From NCBI GenBank assembly GCA_937884635.1, contig CALGBW010000062.1:1-6869 (forward strand): a DNA stretch of 6,869 nucleotides. The letters are read 5' to 3'. Within the stretch, counting starts at the first letter, position 1. Each line of letters starts with the position of its first letter. This document shows positions 1 through 5,672 of this stretch, one piece after another. The translations under genes were made by a program, and so were the position numbers. The stretch is from an uncultured Chlamydiaceae bacterium. GTDB taxonomy: Bacteria; Chlamydiota; Chlamydiia; Chlamydiales; Chlamydiaceae. A model generated the notes under the pieces. That model did no database searches and was not told where the DNA came from. It worked only from the letters and a program-made list of their open reading frames with translations.

Positions 1-30
1 GTTGTGACAACCAGTCCATCTAGGAGTTTA

Positions 31-60
31 TTGCTTAGCTATTGGGTGATTTATTAAAAT
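31..60 (+). promoter_or_regulatory. weak candidate promoter upstream of ispF
   Basis: TTGCTT (31-36) and TAAAAT (55-60) are separated by 18 bases and resemble the -35 and -10 boxes of the main chlamydial sigma factor. The -10 match is good and the -35 match is poor. The expected start of transcription would leave a leader of only a few bases before the ATG at 74, and no strong ribosome binding site is visible there (only AGG at 64-66). ispF could equally be transcribed from further upstream. The first 57 bases also contain a short open frame ending at TAA 55-57, which could be the tail of an upstream gene but is too short to identify. Confidence 0.22.
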
Positions 61-73
61 CATAGGTTGCAGT

Positions 74-601
74 ATGAGTCTTGAAGACCAGTCATTTCCT
101 ATACCTCAATGGATTTACCGGGTAGGAATAGGACAAGATAGTCATCGGTTTTTATCAGAAAGTTCTACAAAACCCTGTATTCTTGCTGGGGTCATTTTCG
201 ATGACTATCCAGGTTTCCACGCAAATTCAGATGGAGATGTTATTTTCCATGCCATTTGTAATGCGATGTCTTCTATAACGAACAAGATTATCTTGGGAGA
301 ACTTGCTGACGAGTTGTTTTATGGTCAGGGAATCACGGATAGTGGGGTTTACCTGGCAGAGGCTTTGAAAACATTAAAACCGAATCAACGGATTACTCAT
401 GTAGCAATTACTATAGAAGGTAGTAGACCGAATTTCCGTTCTAAACTCTCTATCATGCGACAAAGCATCGCATCTGTTCTGCAAATTCCTGTAGAGTCTG
501 TTGGAATTACCGCAACTTCAGGAGAGGGGTTAAGTGATTTTGGGTGCGGAGATGGTATTCAATGCTTTTGTTCTTTAACTGTTATGGAATACATTGGTTA
601 G
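74..601 (+). CDS. ispF: 2-C-methyl-D-erythritol 2,4-cyclodiphosphate synthase (divergent IspF)
   Basis: This enzyme of the cytosolic MEP (non-mevalonate) isoprenoid pathway cyclises CDP-methylerythritol 2-phosphate, releasing CMP. The 175-residue product has family features throughout: a start-proximal GQDSH motif (D22 and H24, zinc ligands by family alignment), an NSDGD-V-x-x-H block (S52-D55, with H59 as third zinc ligand), and a C-terminal ITATSGEGL...GCGDGI block matching the family's ATTTEKLGFTGRGEGI region. It is slightly longer than the usual 155-160 residues, mainly through about 14 extra N-terminal residues. Several positions differ from E. coli: the active-site His34 aligns with N51, Asp56 with a Glu, and the LFPDTD loop is not conserved. 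The start is the first ATG in frame. The gene is followed 50 bases later by glyA. Isoprenoids from this route would supply the undecaprenyl carrier and the menaquinone tail made elsewhere. Family assignment is firm; full catalytic activity is inferred. Confidence 0.88.
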   Translation: MSLEDQSFPIPQWIYRVGIGQDSHRFLSESSTKPCILAGVIFDDYPGFHANSDGDVIFHAICNAMSSITNKIILGELADELFYGQGITDSGVYLAEALKTLKPNQRITHVAITIEGSRPNFRSKLSIMRQSIASVLQIPVESVGITATSGEGLSDFGCGDGIQCFCSLTVMEYIG

Positions 602-651
602 GCACATAGAGGACCTGTCAGTGGATCTGTTTTTATAGAAGGTAAGAGAAA

Positions 652-2133
652 ATGACATCTTTATTGAAAACATTCTTAAATAAAGCCTTAGAAACAAAAC
701 AATCCAATTTGGCTTCTATAGCTTATTTGTCTGCCTTGGATCATTTGATTCATGCTTTTCCATCTGTAGGGAAAAGTATTGTTGCTGAGTTAAAAAGCCA
801 GCGGTCACGATTAAAAATGATCGCGTCTGAAAATTATTCTTCCCTTTCTGTTCAACTCGCAATGGGAAATCTACTCACGGATAAATATAGTGAGGGGAGT
901 CCCTTTAAGCGATTTTACTCATGTTGTGAAAACGTAGATGCTATCGAATGGGAGTGCGTGGAAACAACTAAAGAGCTGTTCGGAGCTGAAAGCGCGTTTG
1001 TACAGCCTCATTCCGGTGCTGATGCCAATTTACTGGCTGTTATGGCCATCATCACACAGAAAATTCAAAGTCCAGCAGTAGAGAAGCTTGGTTATAAAAC
1101 GATTAATGAGCTGACGGAAGATGAATATGAACAGGTAAGAAAAGAGATAGCCTCGCATATTTGTATGGGGCCTTCACTTAATTCTGGCGGGCATTTAACG
1201 CATGGGACTACGCGTTTAAATGTTATGTCTAAACTCATGCGTAGCGTCTCTTATGGAGTTAATCCAGAGACAGAGTTATTTGATTATGATGAAATGGCTC
1301 GTTTAGCACGGGCTCATAAGCCTACGGTCATTATCGCAGGTTATTCCTCTTATTCACGTCGTTTGAATTTTGCTAAGTTAAAGCAGATAGCAGAGGATTG
1401 TAAGGCTGTTCTGTGGGTCGATATGGCTCATTTTGCAGGACTCGTAGCAGGACGTGTATTTATAGGGGAAGAGAATCCGATTCCTTATGCAGATATCGTC
1501 ACAACGACTACACATAAAACATTACGAGGCCCTAGAGGGGGATTAGTCTTAGCTACAAAAGAATACGATTCTGTTATCAATAAAGCATGTCCTTTAATGA
1601 TGGGAGGCCCCTTACAACATGTGATTGCAGCTAAGACAATCGCTTTGAAAGAAGCTCTCTCTGTAGATTTTAAAAAGTATGCTCACCAAGTTGTAGATAA
1701 CGCACGTGTATTGGCCGAGTGTTTCCAAAAACACGGATTACGCCTGCTAACTGGAGGAACGGATAATCATATGCTGATTATCGATTTGAACTCTGTACAG
1801 CTTTCTGGGCGTATTGCAGAGGATGTTCTTGGGTTAGTAGGGATTGCTGTTAACCGTAACGCTATTCCTTCAGATACAAAAAACAAATGGGATACTTCCG
1901 GTATTCGTTTGGGTACACCAGCTCTGACAACATTAGGTATGACAGAGAATGAAATGGAAGAAGTCGCAAATATTATTGTGAAAGTCTTGCGAAATATTGT
2001 TGTGAGACGCAATGCTGGTAAAAACGAAGGAGAACTCGCTGAGGATATTCTACAAGAGGCAAAAAGTCGAGTGGCAGACCTATTGGCTCGATTCCCTCTC
2101 TATCCCGAAATCGACTTGGAAGCCCTGGTTTAA
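652..2133 (+). CDS. glyA: serine hydroxymethyltransferase, long chlamydial form
   Basis: This PLP enzyme interconverts serine and glycine with tetrahydrofolate, supplying glycine and methylene-THF in the cytosol. Family blocks are clear: RLKMIASENYSS near residues 53-64, DKYSEGSP and the PHSGADAN block (about 118-125), GGHLTHGT, the WVDMAHFAGLVAG segment, the PLP-lysine motif TTTTHKTLRGPRGG (lysine K289), and a C-terminal SGIRLGTPALTT. At 493 residues it is longer than the roughly 420 of E. coli GlyA. The extra length is an N-terminal extension and an insertion around residues 135-169 (TQKIQSP...EIASH) just before the GGHLTHG block. A purine-rich GGTAAGAGA lies just before the ATG. Chlamydia lacks a recognisable alanine racemase, and chlamydial GlyA has been reported to racemise alanine as a side activity, giving D-Ala for peptidoglycan. 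clpP follows after 16 bases. Confidence 0.96.
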   Translation: MTSLLKTFLNKALETKQSNLASIAYLSALDHLIHAFPSVGKSIVAELKSQRSRLKMIASENYSSLSVQLAMGNLLTDKYSEGSPFKRFYSCCENVDAIEWECVETTKELFGAESAFVQPHSGADANLLAVMAIITQKIQSPAVEKLGYKTINELTEDEYEQVRKEIASHICMGPSLNSGGHLTHGTTRLNVMSKLMRSVSYGVNPETELFDYDEMARLARAHKPTVIIAGYSSYSRRLNFAKLKQIAEDCKAVLWVDMAHFAGLVAGRVFIGEENPIPYADIVTTTTHKTLRGPRGGLVLATKEYDSVINKACPLMMGGPLQHVIAAKTIALKEALSVDFKKYAHQVVDNARVLAECFQKHGLRLLTGGTDNHMLIIDLNSVQLSGRIAEDVLGLVGIAVNRNAIPSDTKNKWDTSGIRLGTPALTTLGMTENEMEEVANIIVKVLRNIVVRRNAGKNEGELAEDILQEAKSRVADLLARFPLYPEIDLEALV

Positions 2134-2135
2134 TT

Positions 2136-2141
2136 AAGGAG
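2136..2141 (+). promoter_or_regulatory. strong ribosome binding site of clpP
   Basis: AAGGAG lies three bases after the glyA stop codon and eight bases before the ATG at 2150. It sets the clpP start and excludes the out-of-frame ATG at 2143, which runs into a stop after four codons. Confidence 0.7.
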
Positions 2142-2149
2142 TATGTGTC

Positions 2150-2722
2150 ATGCCTGAAGCTGCTTACAAATTACAAGATACTATTGACAAAAAGATCTTA
2201 GAGGCTCGTAGGGTATTTTTCTCAGAAGCTGTAACCGAGAAAAGTGCTGCAGATGCGATTAAGAAGTTATGGTATTTGGAATTAACTAATCCTGGGCAGC
2301 CGATTGTTCTTGTTATCAATAGCCCCGGTGGTTCTGTTGATGCTGGTTTTGCAGTTTGGGATCAGATCAAAATGATGACCTCTCCCGTTACAACGGTGGT
2401 AACAGGACTTGCTGCTTCTATGGGATCTGTGTTAAGTCTGTGTGCTGCTCCAGGACGTCGTTTTGCTACTCCACATTCCAGAATTATGATTCACCAACCA
2501 TCGATCGGGGGTACGATTACAGGGCAGGCGACAGATTTGGATATCCATGCTAGAGAAATCCTTAAAACAAAAGCCCGTATTATTGATGTATATGTAGAGG
2601 CTACGGGGCAGTCTAGAGAAGTCATTGAGAAAGCGATCGATCGAGATATGTGGATGTCGGCGGATGAGGCTAAGGATTTCGGTTTGCTAGATGGTATTCT
2701 CTTCTCCTTCAACGATCTCTAA
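2150..2722 (+). CDS. clpP: ATP-dependent Clp protease proteolytic subunit (ClpP1-type)
   Basis: This is the serine peptidase that stacks into a barrel and degrades proteins fed by a Clp ATPase such as ClpX or ClpC. The catalytic triad is visible with family spacing: S90 in GLAASMGS, H115 in IMIHQPS, and D164 in KAIDRDMW. The oxyanion-hole SPGGSV motif is at 58-63. The product has 190 residues, normal for the family. The N-terminus before the first strand (ILEARRVFF) is about seven residues shorter than mature E. coli ClpP and lacks its RGER...DIYSRLL segment, so the axial gate that contacts the ATPase must differ. Chlamydiae encode two ClpPs. The one beside glyA/dapF is usually called ClpP1; ClpP2 sits with clpX elsewhere, and the two are reported to work as a mixed complex. 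No clpX or clpC is present here. The end overlaps dapF by 32 bases. Confidence 0.95.
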   Translation: MPEAAYKLQDTIDKKILEARRVFFSEAVTEKSAADAIKKLWYLELTNPGQPIVLVINSPGGSVDAGFAVWDQIKMMTSPVTTVVTGLAASMGSVLSLCAAPGRRFATPHSRIMIHQPSIGGTITGQATDLDIHAREILKTKARIIDVYVEATGQSREVIEKAIDRDMWMSADEAKDFGLLDGILFSFNDL

Positions 2723-3467
2723 TTTTCGCTTATACTCAGGGGCGGGGAATTCATTTGTTCTCGGAGAGACTTCCCTAAGCCCAGAAGAGATTTGTGTTCT
2801 TTGCGCAGAAACACGGACGGATGGGTATCTTCTCATACAACCATCTTCTCTCGCAGATGCCAAGATGGTGATTTTCAATAGCGATGGTTCTCGCCCTTCT
2901 ATGTGTGGTAACGGTCTGCGCTGTGCAATCGCTCATGTTGCAGAAGCACAACGTAAACAGCATATCTCCATGGAAACAGACAGTGGTGTCTATCAAGGAA
3001 TTTTTTATTCTTGGGATCGCATTGTTGTAGATATGACATTGGATGATTGGCAACTTTCTCTATTTCAGTTAGATCACGGTCTTGCTTTTTTACCCCGCAG
3101 TGTGGGATTTGCCCATACGGGAGTCCCTCACTTAGTTTTATTTGTTCCTGACGTTTCTTCTGTAGATGTCTCTGCCTGTGGTCGTTTGCTGCGTTTTCAT
3201 CAACACTTTTCCCCTGACGGCGTGAATGTCAATTTTGCCGAGGTGCTATCTCCTGGTCGGCTGCTTGTCCGTACCTATGAACGGGGATTAGAGCGAGAAT
3301 CTTTGGCTTGCGGTACAGGTGCTACTGCTGTGGCTTTGATAGCTGCACAGGTTTATCAGTGGGAGGCTTCAGCAATAGATATTTGTACCTGGGGAAAGGA
3401 AAGGTTAAGAGTTTCTTGGAGTGCGGGACGCACGTTTCTAGAGGGATCTGTTAAAATTAATATTTAA
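2691..3467 (+). CDS. dapF: diaminopimelate epimerase
   Basis: DapF converts LL- to meso-diaminopimelate, the cross-linking residue of the peptidoglycan stem peptide, using a PLP-free two-cysteine mechanism. Both catalytic cysteines are present: C72 in SMCGNGLRC and C207 in LACGTGATA. The N-terminal FRLYSGAGNSFV (12-23) matches the family's FSKMHGLGNDF, and RTYERG precedes the second cysteine. The product is 258 residues, somewhat shorter than the usual 270-280. The ATG at 2691 lies inside the end of clpP; no other common start codon occurs before the conserved N-terminal motif, and AAGGA at 2672-2676 is a rather distant ribosome binding site. Translation is probably coupled to clpP. Chlamydia lacks a recognisable MurI, and the chlamydial DapF has been reported to racemise glutamate as well. 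Whether this copy is bifunctional cannot be seen from sequence alone. Confidence 0.94.
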   Translation: MVFSSPSTISNFRLYSGAGNSFVLGETSLSPEEICVLCAETRTDGYLLIQPSSLADAKMVIFNSDGSRPSMCGNGLRCAIAHVAEAQRKQHISMETDSGVYQGIFYSWDRIVVDMTLDDWQLSLFQLDHGLAFLPRSVGFAHTGVPHLVLFVPDVSSVDVSACGRLLRFHQHFSPDGVNVNFAEVLSPGRLLVRTYERGLERESLACGTGATAVALIAAQVYQWEASAIDICTWGKERLRVSWSAGRTFLEGSVKINI

Positions 3468-3480
3468 TAGTTTCTATAGC

Positions 3481-3509
3481 TTGATTATCAATAATTAATA
3501 GTTTATTTT
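3481..3509 (+). promoter_or_regulatory. candidate promoter after dapF
   Basis: TTGATT (3481-3486) and TATTTT (3504-3509) are separated by exactly 17 bases in a very AT-rich spacer, each matching four of six consensus bases. It would drive the small frame at 3545 and perhaps the UPF0158 gene. In such AT-rich DNA matches of this quality arise by chance, so this is only a candidate. No clear terminator hairpin follows dapF. Confidence 0.3.
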
Positions 3510-3544
3510 ATCTTCCTTAATTTGTTTTAGTTCCTATTTTTAGT

Positions 3545-3853
3545 ATGTTGTTTACTAAATTAGATGCTATTTGTTTGCCCGCTCACGCTATTTATCGTCC
3601 AGTTAGTGAAGAGTATTCTCGTTTGCGGCTGTTCAGCGTGGCTTTATGTATCATTGCTTTTCTGGCGACAGTCTCATTACTAGCTGTTTCTGTTCTGGTT
3701 GCGATCCATAATTCTTTGTTAGGACTTTTTTTGGATCATAGTGTTTTTGTATACTGGACATCCTTCATGCAATTTACCATGAAGTTTTTACAGGATTGTG
3801 GGAAAGTGAATATTTTTGCAAATAGGGGAGCGCGAGTTTTATTCTTTTTATAG
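3545..3853 (+). CDS. possible small membrane protein, function unknown
   Basis: I do not recognise this 102-residue product. Residues 1-28 are polar with several charges (including EEYSRLR at 22-28). Residues 29-54 form one strong hydrophobic segment (LFSVALCIIAFLATVSLLAVSVLVAI), followed by a weaker hydrophobic stretch to about 82 and a short polar tail ending in LFFL. Chlamydial Inc proteins have a paired hydrophobic hairpin; here only the first half is convincing, so Inc identity is not supported. No good ribosome binding site precedes the ATG (the upstream bases are T-rich), though a promoter-like sequence lies at 3481-3509. The ordered amphipathic N-terminus and compact hydrophobic block argue for real coding. 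The T-rich base composition, which makes any frame rich in Leu and Phe, argues against. It may also be a decayed remnant of a longer gene. Confidence 0.45.
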   Translation: MLFTKLDAICLPAHAIYRPVSEEYSRLRLFSVALCIIAFLATVSLLAVSVLVAIHNSLLGLFLDHSVFVYWTSFMQFTMKFLQDCGKVNIFANRGARVLFFL

Positions 3854-3978
3854 AAAAAATTGCAGTTCCTTGTTTTTCCTAGATTTTGTATGTTTTCTAT
3901 TCCTGTGGGGGGCAGTCCTATTCTCAAAAGTGAGCTCTCTGTCTTTTTATTGTTAACAGATTTCTAAAGTTGAAGCCT

Positions 3979-4980
3979 ATGACAACATCATCATATCCTG
4001 TTCCCCAAAATCCCTTGTTATTACGTGTCCTACGACTCATGGATGCTTTTTCAAAGTCTGATGATGAAAGGGATTTTTATTTAGATCGTGTGGAGGGATT
4101 CATCTTATACATCGATTTAGATAAAGATCAGGAGGATTTAGATCGTATCTACCAAGAATTGGAAGCTAATGCAGATCGCTACTGTTTGATTCCAAAGCTG
4201 ACTTTTTATGAAGTGAAGAAGATCATGGAGACCTTCATTAATGAAAAGGTATATGATATTGATACAAAAGAAAAATTTTTAGAAATTCTACAGTCTAAAG
4301 ATGCTCGAGAGCAGTTTCTAGAGTTTATTTATGACCATGAGACAGAGTTAGAGAAATGGCAGCAGTTTTATGTTGAACGTTCTCGGATTCGTATTATTGA
4401 ATGGTTAAGGAATAATAACTTCCATTTTGTTTTTGAAGAGGATTTAGATTTTACTAAGAATGTTCTGGAACAGCTGAAGGTGCATTTGTTTGATGCAAAA
4501 GTTTCTAAAGAGCTTGTACAGGCAAGACAGCTTTTGGTGAACAAGGCAAAAGTCTACTATTCTAATGAGGCCTTGAACCCAAGACCAAAGAGGGGAAGAC
4601 CCCCTAAACAATCCGCAAAGGTAGAGGCAGAAACAACAATTTCTAGTGATATTTATACAAAAGTCCCTCAGGTGGCTAGACGCTTCCTGTTCTTGCCTGA
4701 AATTACCTCAGCTTCCTCCATTACCTTCTCAGAGCGCTTTGATACAGAAGAGGAGTTTTTAGCGCATCTGCGTGGATCAGGGCGGTTTGAGGATCAATTA
4801 AACCTGGCGAACCTGTCAGAACGATTTGATTCGTTGAAAGAATTGTCAGAAAAATTAGGTTATGACTCTTTATCCTCTAGTAACTTTTTCGATGGTGATG
4901 ATGAGGATGATGAAGACGAGGAAGAGGAAAAACCCGTTAAACCTAAATCAAAACGCGGTAGAAAGAAAGCAACAAGTTAA
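3979..4980 (+). CDS. UPF0158 family protein with AT-hook-like motif and acidic/basic tail
   Basis: This 333-residue protein resembles the chlamydial UPF0158 family, whose function is not established. The first roughly 190 residues are rich in acidic and aromatic residues and predicted helical (blocks LDRVEGFILYIDLDKDQEDL and FYVERSRIRIIEWLRNN). Then comes RPKRGRPPK (202-210), which contains the RGRP core of an AT-hook, a minor-groove DNA-binding motif. A second ordered part follows, then an acidic run D305-E317 and a lysine/arginine tail with KRGRKK (325-330). This layout suggests a DNA- or chromatin-associated role, which is inference. A TTG three codons upstream (3970) is an alternative start; the ATG at 3979 is preferred because TAAAG at 3965-3969 is then suitably spaced. 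The gene converges on ubiE and overlaps its stop codon. Confidence 0.85.
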   Translation: MTTSSYPVPQNPLLLRVLRLMDAFSKSDDERDFYLDRVEGFILYIDLDKDQEDLDRIYQELEANADRYCLIPKLTFYEVKKIMETFINEKVYDIDTKEKFLEILQSKDAREQFLEFIYDHETELEKWQQFYVERSRIRIIEWLRNNNFHFVFEEDLDFTKNVLEQLKVHLFDAKVSKELVQARQLLVNKAKVYYSNEALNPRPKRGRPPKQSAKVEAETTISSDIYTKVPQVARRFLFLPEITSASSITFSERFDTEEEFLAHLRGSGRFEDQLNLANLSERFDSLKELSEKLGYDSLSSSNFFDGDDEDDEDEEEEKPVKPKSKRGRKKATS

Positions 4981-4995
4981 GCTTGTTGCTTTTTT
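4966..4995. terminator. bidirectional intrinsic terminator between convergent genes
   Basis: AAAGCAACAAG (4966-4976) and CTTGTTGCTTT (4982-4992) form a perfect 11-bp stem with a five-base loop TTAAG. The right arm continues into T to 4995, and the complement of 4961-4968 gives a T-rich run on the minus strand, so both directions have a hairpin followed by U-rich RNA. The stem encodes the last codons of both flanking genes and the loop holds most of both stop codons. It should end transcription of the UPF0158 gene and of the menaquinone operon. Confidence 0.75.
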
Positions 4996-5672
4996 AAAAT
5001 CCAAATCGTAGCACTTCCAAAGAGAAGCTTCTTTTTCTTTTCCACATGAAAGCCCTCGGATTGAAACAGAGTTTCTAGGGTTCTGTCTTGGGGGAGCTTT
5101 TGGATGCTTTCACTCAAATACGCATAAGCAGAACCATGTTGATAATACCTGCCTATCCAAGGAACTATAGTATTAAGGTAGCAAGTATGGAGAAAATGGA
5201 GAGGGTGATAGCGAGGCGGGGCTGTCAGCTCCAGAATACCTAAGATTCCTCCTGGGATCAAAACACGAGACAACTCTTTTAGGGTATTTTCCGGTTCAAC
5301 AAGGTTTCTTAAGCCATAAGCCATGCTCATAAGAGTTTCTGAAGATGAAGGAAGAGGAAGCTTGGTAATATCTCCTTCTATATAGGTAAAGGGGGCATTA
5401 GGGTGGTTGTGTTTGACGATATCCAACATGCCAGAGGAAAAATCAACTAAGGTAGCCGTGGCAGAGGGATACCTTTGGATATAGTGCAGGGCTACTTTCC
5501 CAGTGCCTGCACACAAATCCACTAAGTGAGTAGCAGGCCCTAGCATCCGAACAAATGTACGATTCCAGAGGGTATGAATGCCTAAGGAGAGTATGACATT
5601 AACCTCGTCATACGTTGGAGCTATAGCGTCGAACATGTGCTGAATACGTAGCTTCTTGTTGGATTTTGCCAT
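4977..5672 (-). CDS. ubiE: demethylmenaquinone methyltransferase (UbiE/MenG)
   Basis: This SAM-dependent C-methyltransferase performs the last step of menaquinone synthesis. The 231-residue product shows family features in order: FDAIAPTYDEVN (14-25), the SAM-binding motif LVDLCAGTGK (50-59), an acidic ribose contact D77 in TLVDFSSGML, GDITKLP (100-106), the GLRNLVEP signature (120-127), RVLIPGG (136-142), and YLSESIQKLP (185-194). The start at 5672 has AAGGAG at 5677-5682, inside the end of mqnA. Because the neighbours are futalosine-pathway genes and nothing suggests ubiquinone synthesis, the substrate is probably demethylmenaquinone; menG would describe the function better. The 65-base overlap with mqnA implies coupled translation. 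Its 3' end lies in the shared terminator with the UPF0158 gene. Confidence 0.93.
   Translation of the reverse strand: MAKSNKKLRIQHMFDAIAPTYDEVNVILSLGIHTLWNRTFVRMLGPATHLVDLCAGTGKVALHYIQRYPSATATLVDFSSGMLDIVKHNHPNAPFTYIEGDITKLPLPSSSETLMSMAYGLRNLVEPENTLKELSRVLIPGGILGILELTAPPRYHPLHFLHTCYLNTIVPWIGRYYQHGSAYAYLSESIQKLPQDRTLETLFQSEGFHVEKKKKLLFGSATIWILKKQQA

Noticed and set aside
1..57. Open frame on the plus strand ending at TAA 55-57, and a minus-strand ATG at 19 giving six codons to the edge
   Set aside because: Both are too short to separate from chance, and neither has recognisable residues; the upstream neighbour cannot be named from this window.
1767..2012. Minus-strand open frame of 81 codons opposite glyA
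   Set aside because: It lies wholly under conserved GlyA C-terminal motifs and its product shows no domain; it is a shadow of glyA.
2356..2553. Second plus-strand frame within clpP
   Set aside because: It overlaps the catalytic Ser and His region of clpP and its product is a low-sense string rich in Cys and Tyr.
2491..3053. Three minus-strand frames opposite clpP and dapF
   Set aside because: All sit under strongly conserved ClpP or DapF sequence and have no ribosome binding site or recognisable motif.
3841..3860. AT-only hairpin at the end of the small membrane frame as a terminator
   Set aside because: The stem has no GC pairs apart from a wobble, contains a mismatch and is not followed by a T run; too weak to call.
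3736..3927. Minus-strand frame of 63 codons opposite the small membrane protein
   Set aside because: Its composition (Asn, Lys, Phe runs) reflects the T-rich opposite strand, with no motif or start signal.
3810..3956. Hydrophobic plus-strand frame after the small membrane protein, possibly a frameshifted second half with another membrane segment
   Set aside because: It is open only because the DNA is T-rich. It needs a shift with no clear slip site, and the peptide has no ordered pattern. A comparison with relatives could revive it.
3970..3978. TTG as start of the UPF0158 gene
   Set aside because: TAAAG would directly abut the TTG, leaving no spacing; the ATG at 3979 fits better. The difference is only three residues.
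4895..4950. GAT/GAG-rich tract as a possible simple repeat
   Set aside because: It is the coding sequence of the acidic run in the UPF0158 protein, with mixed codons and no regular repeat unit.
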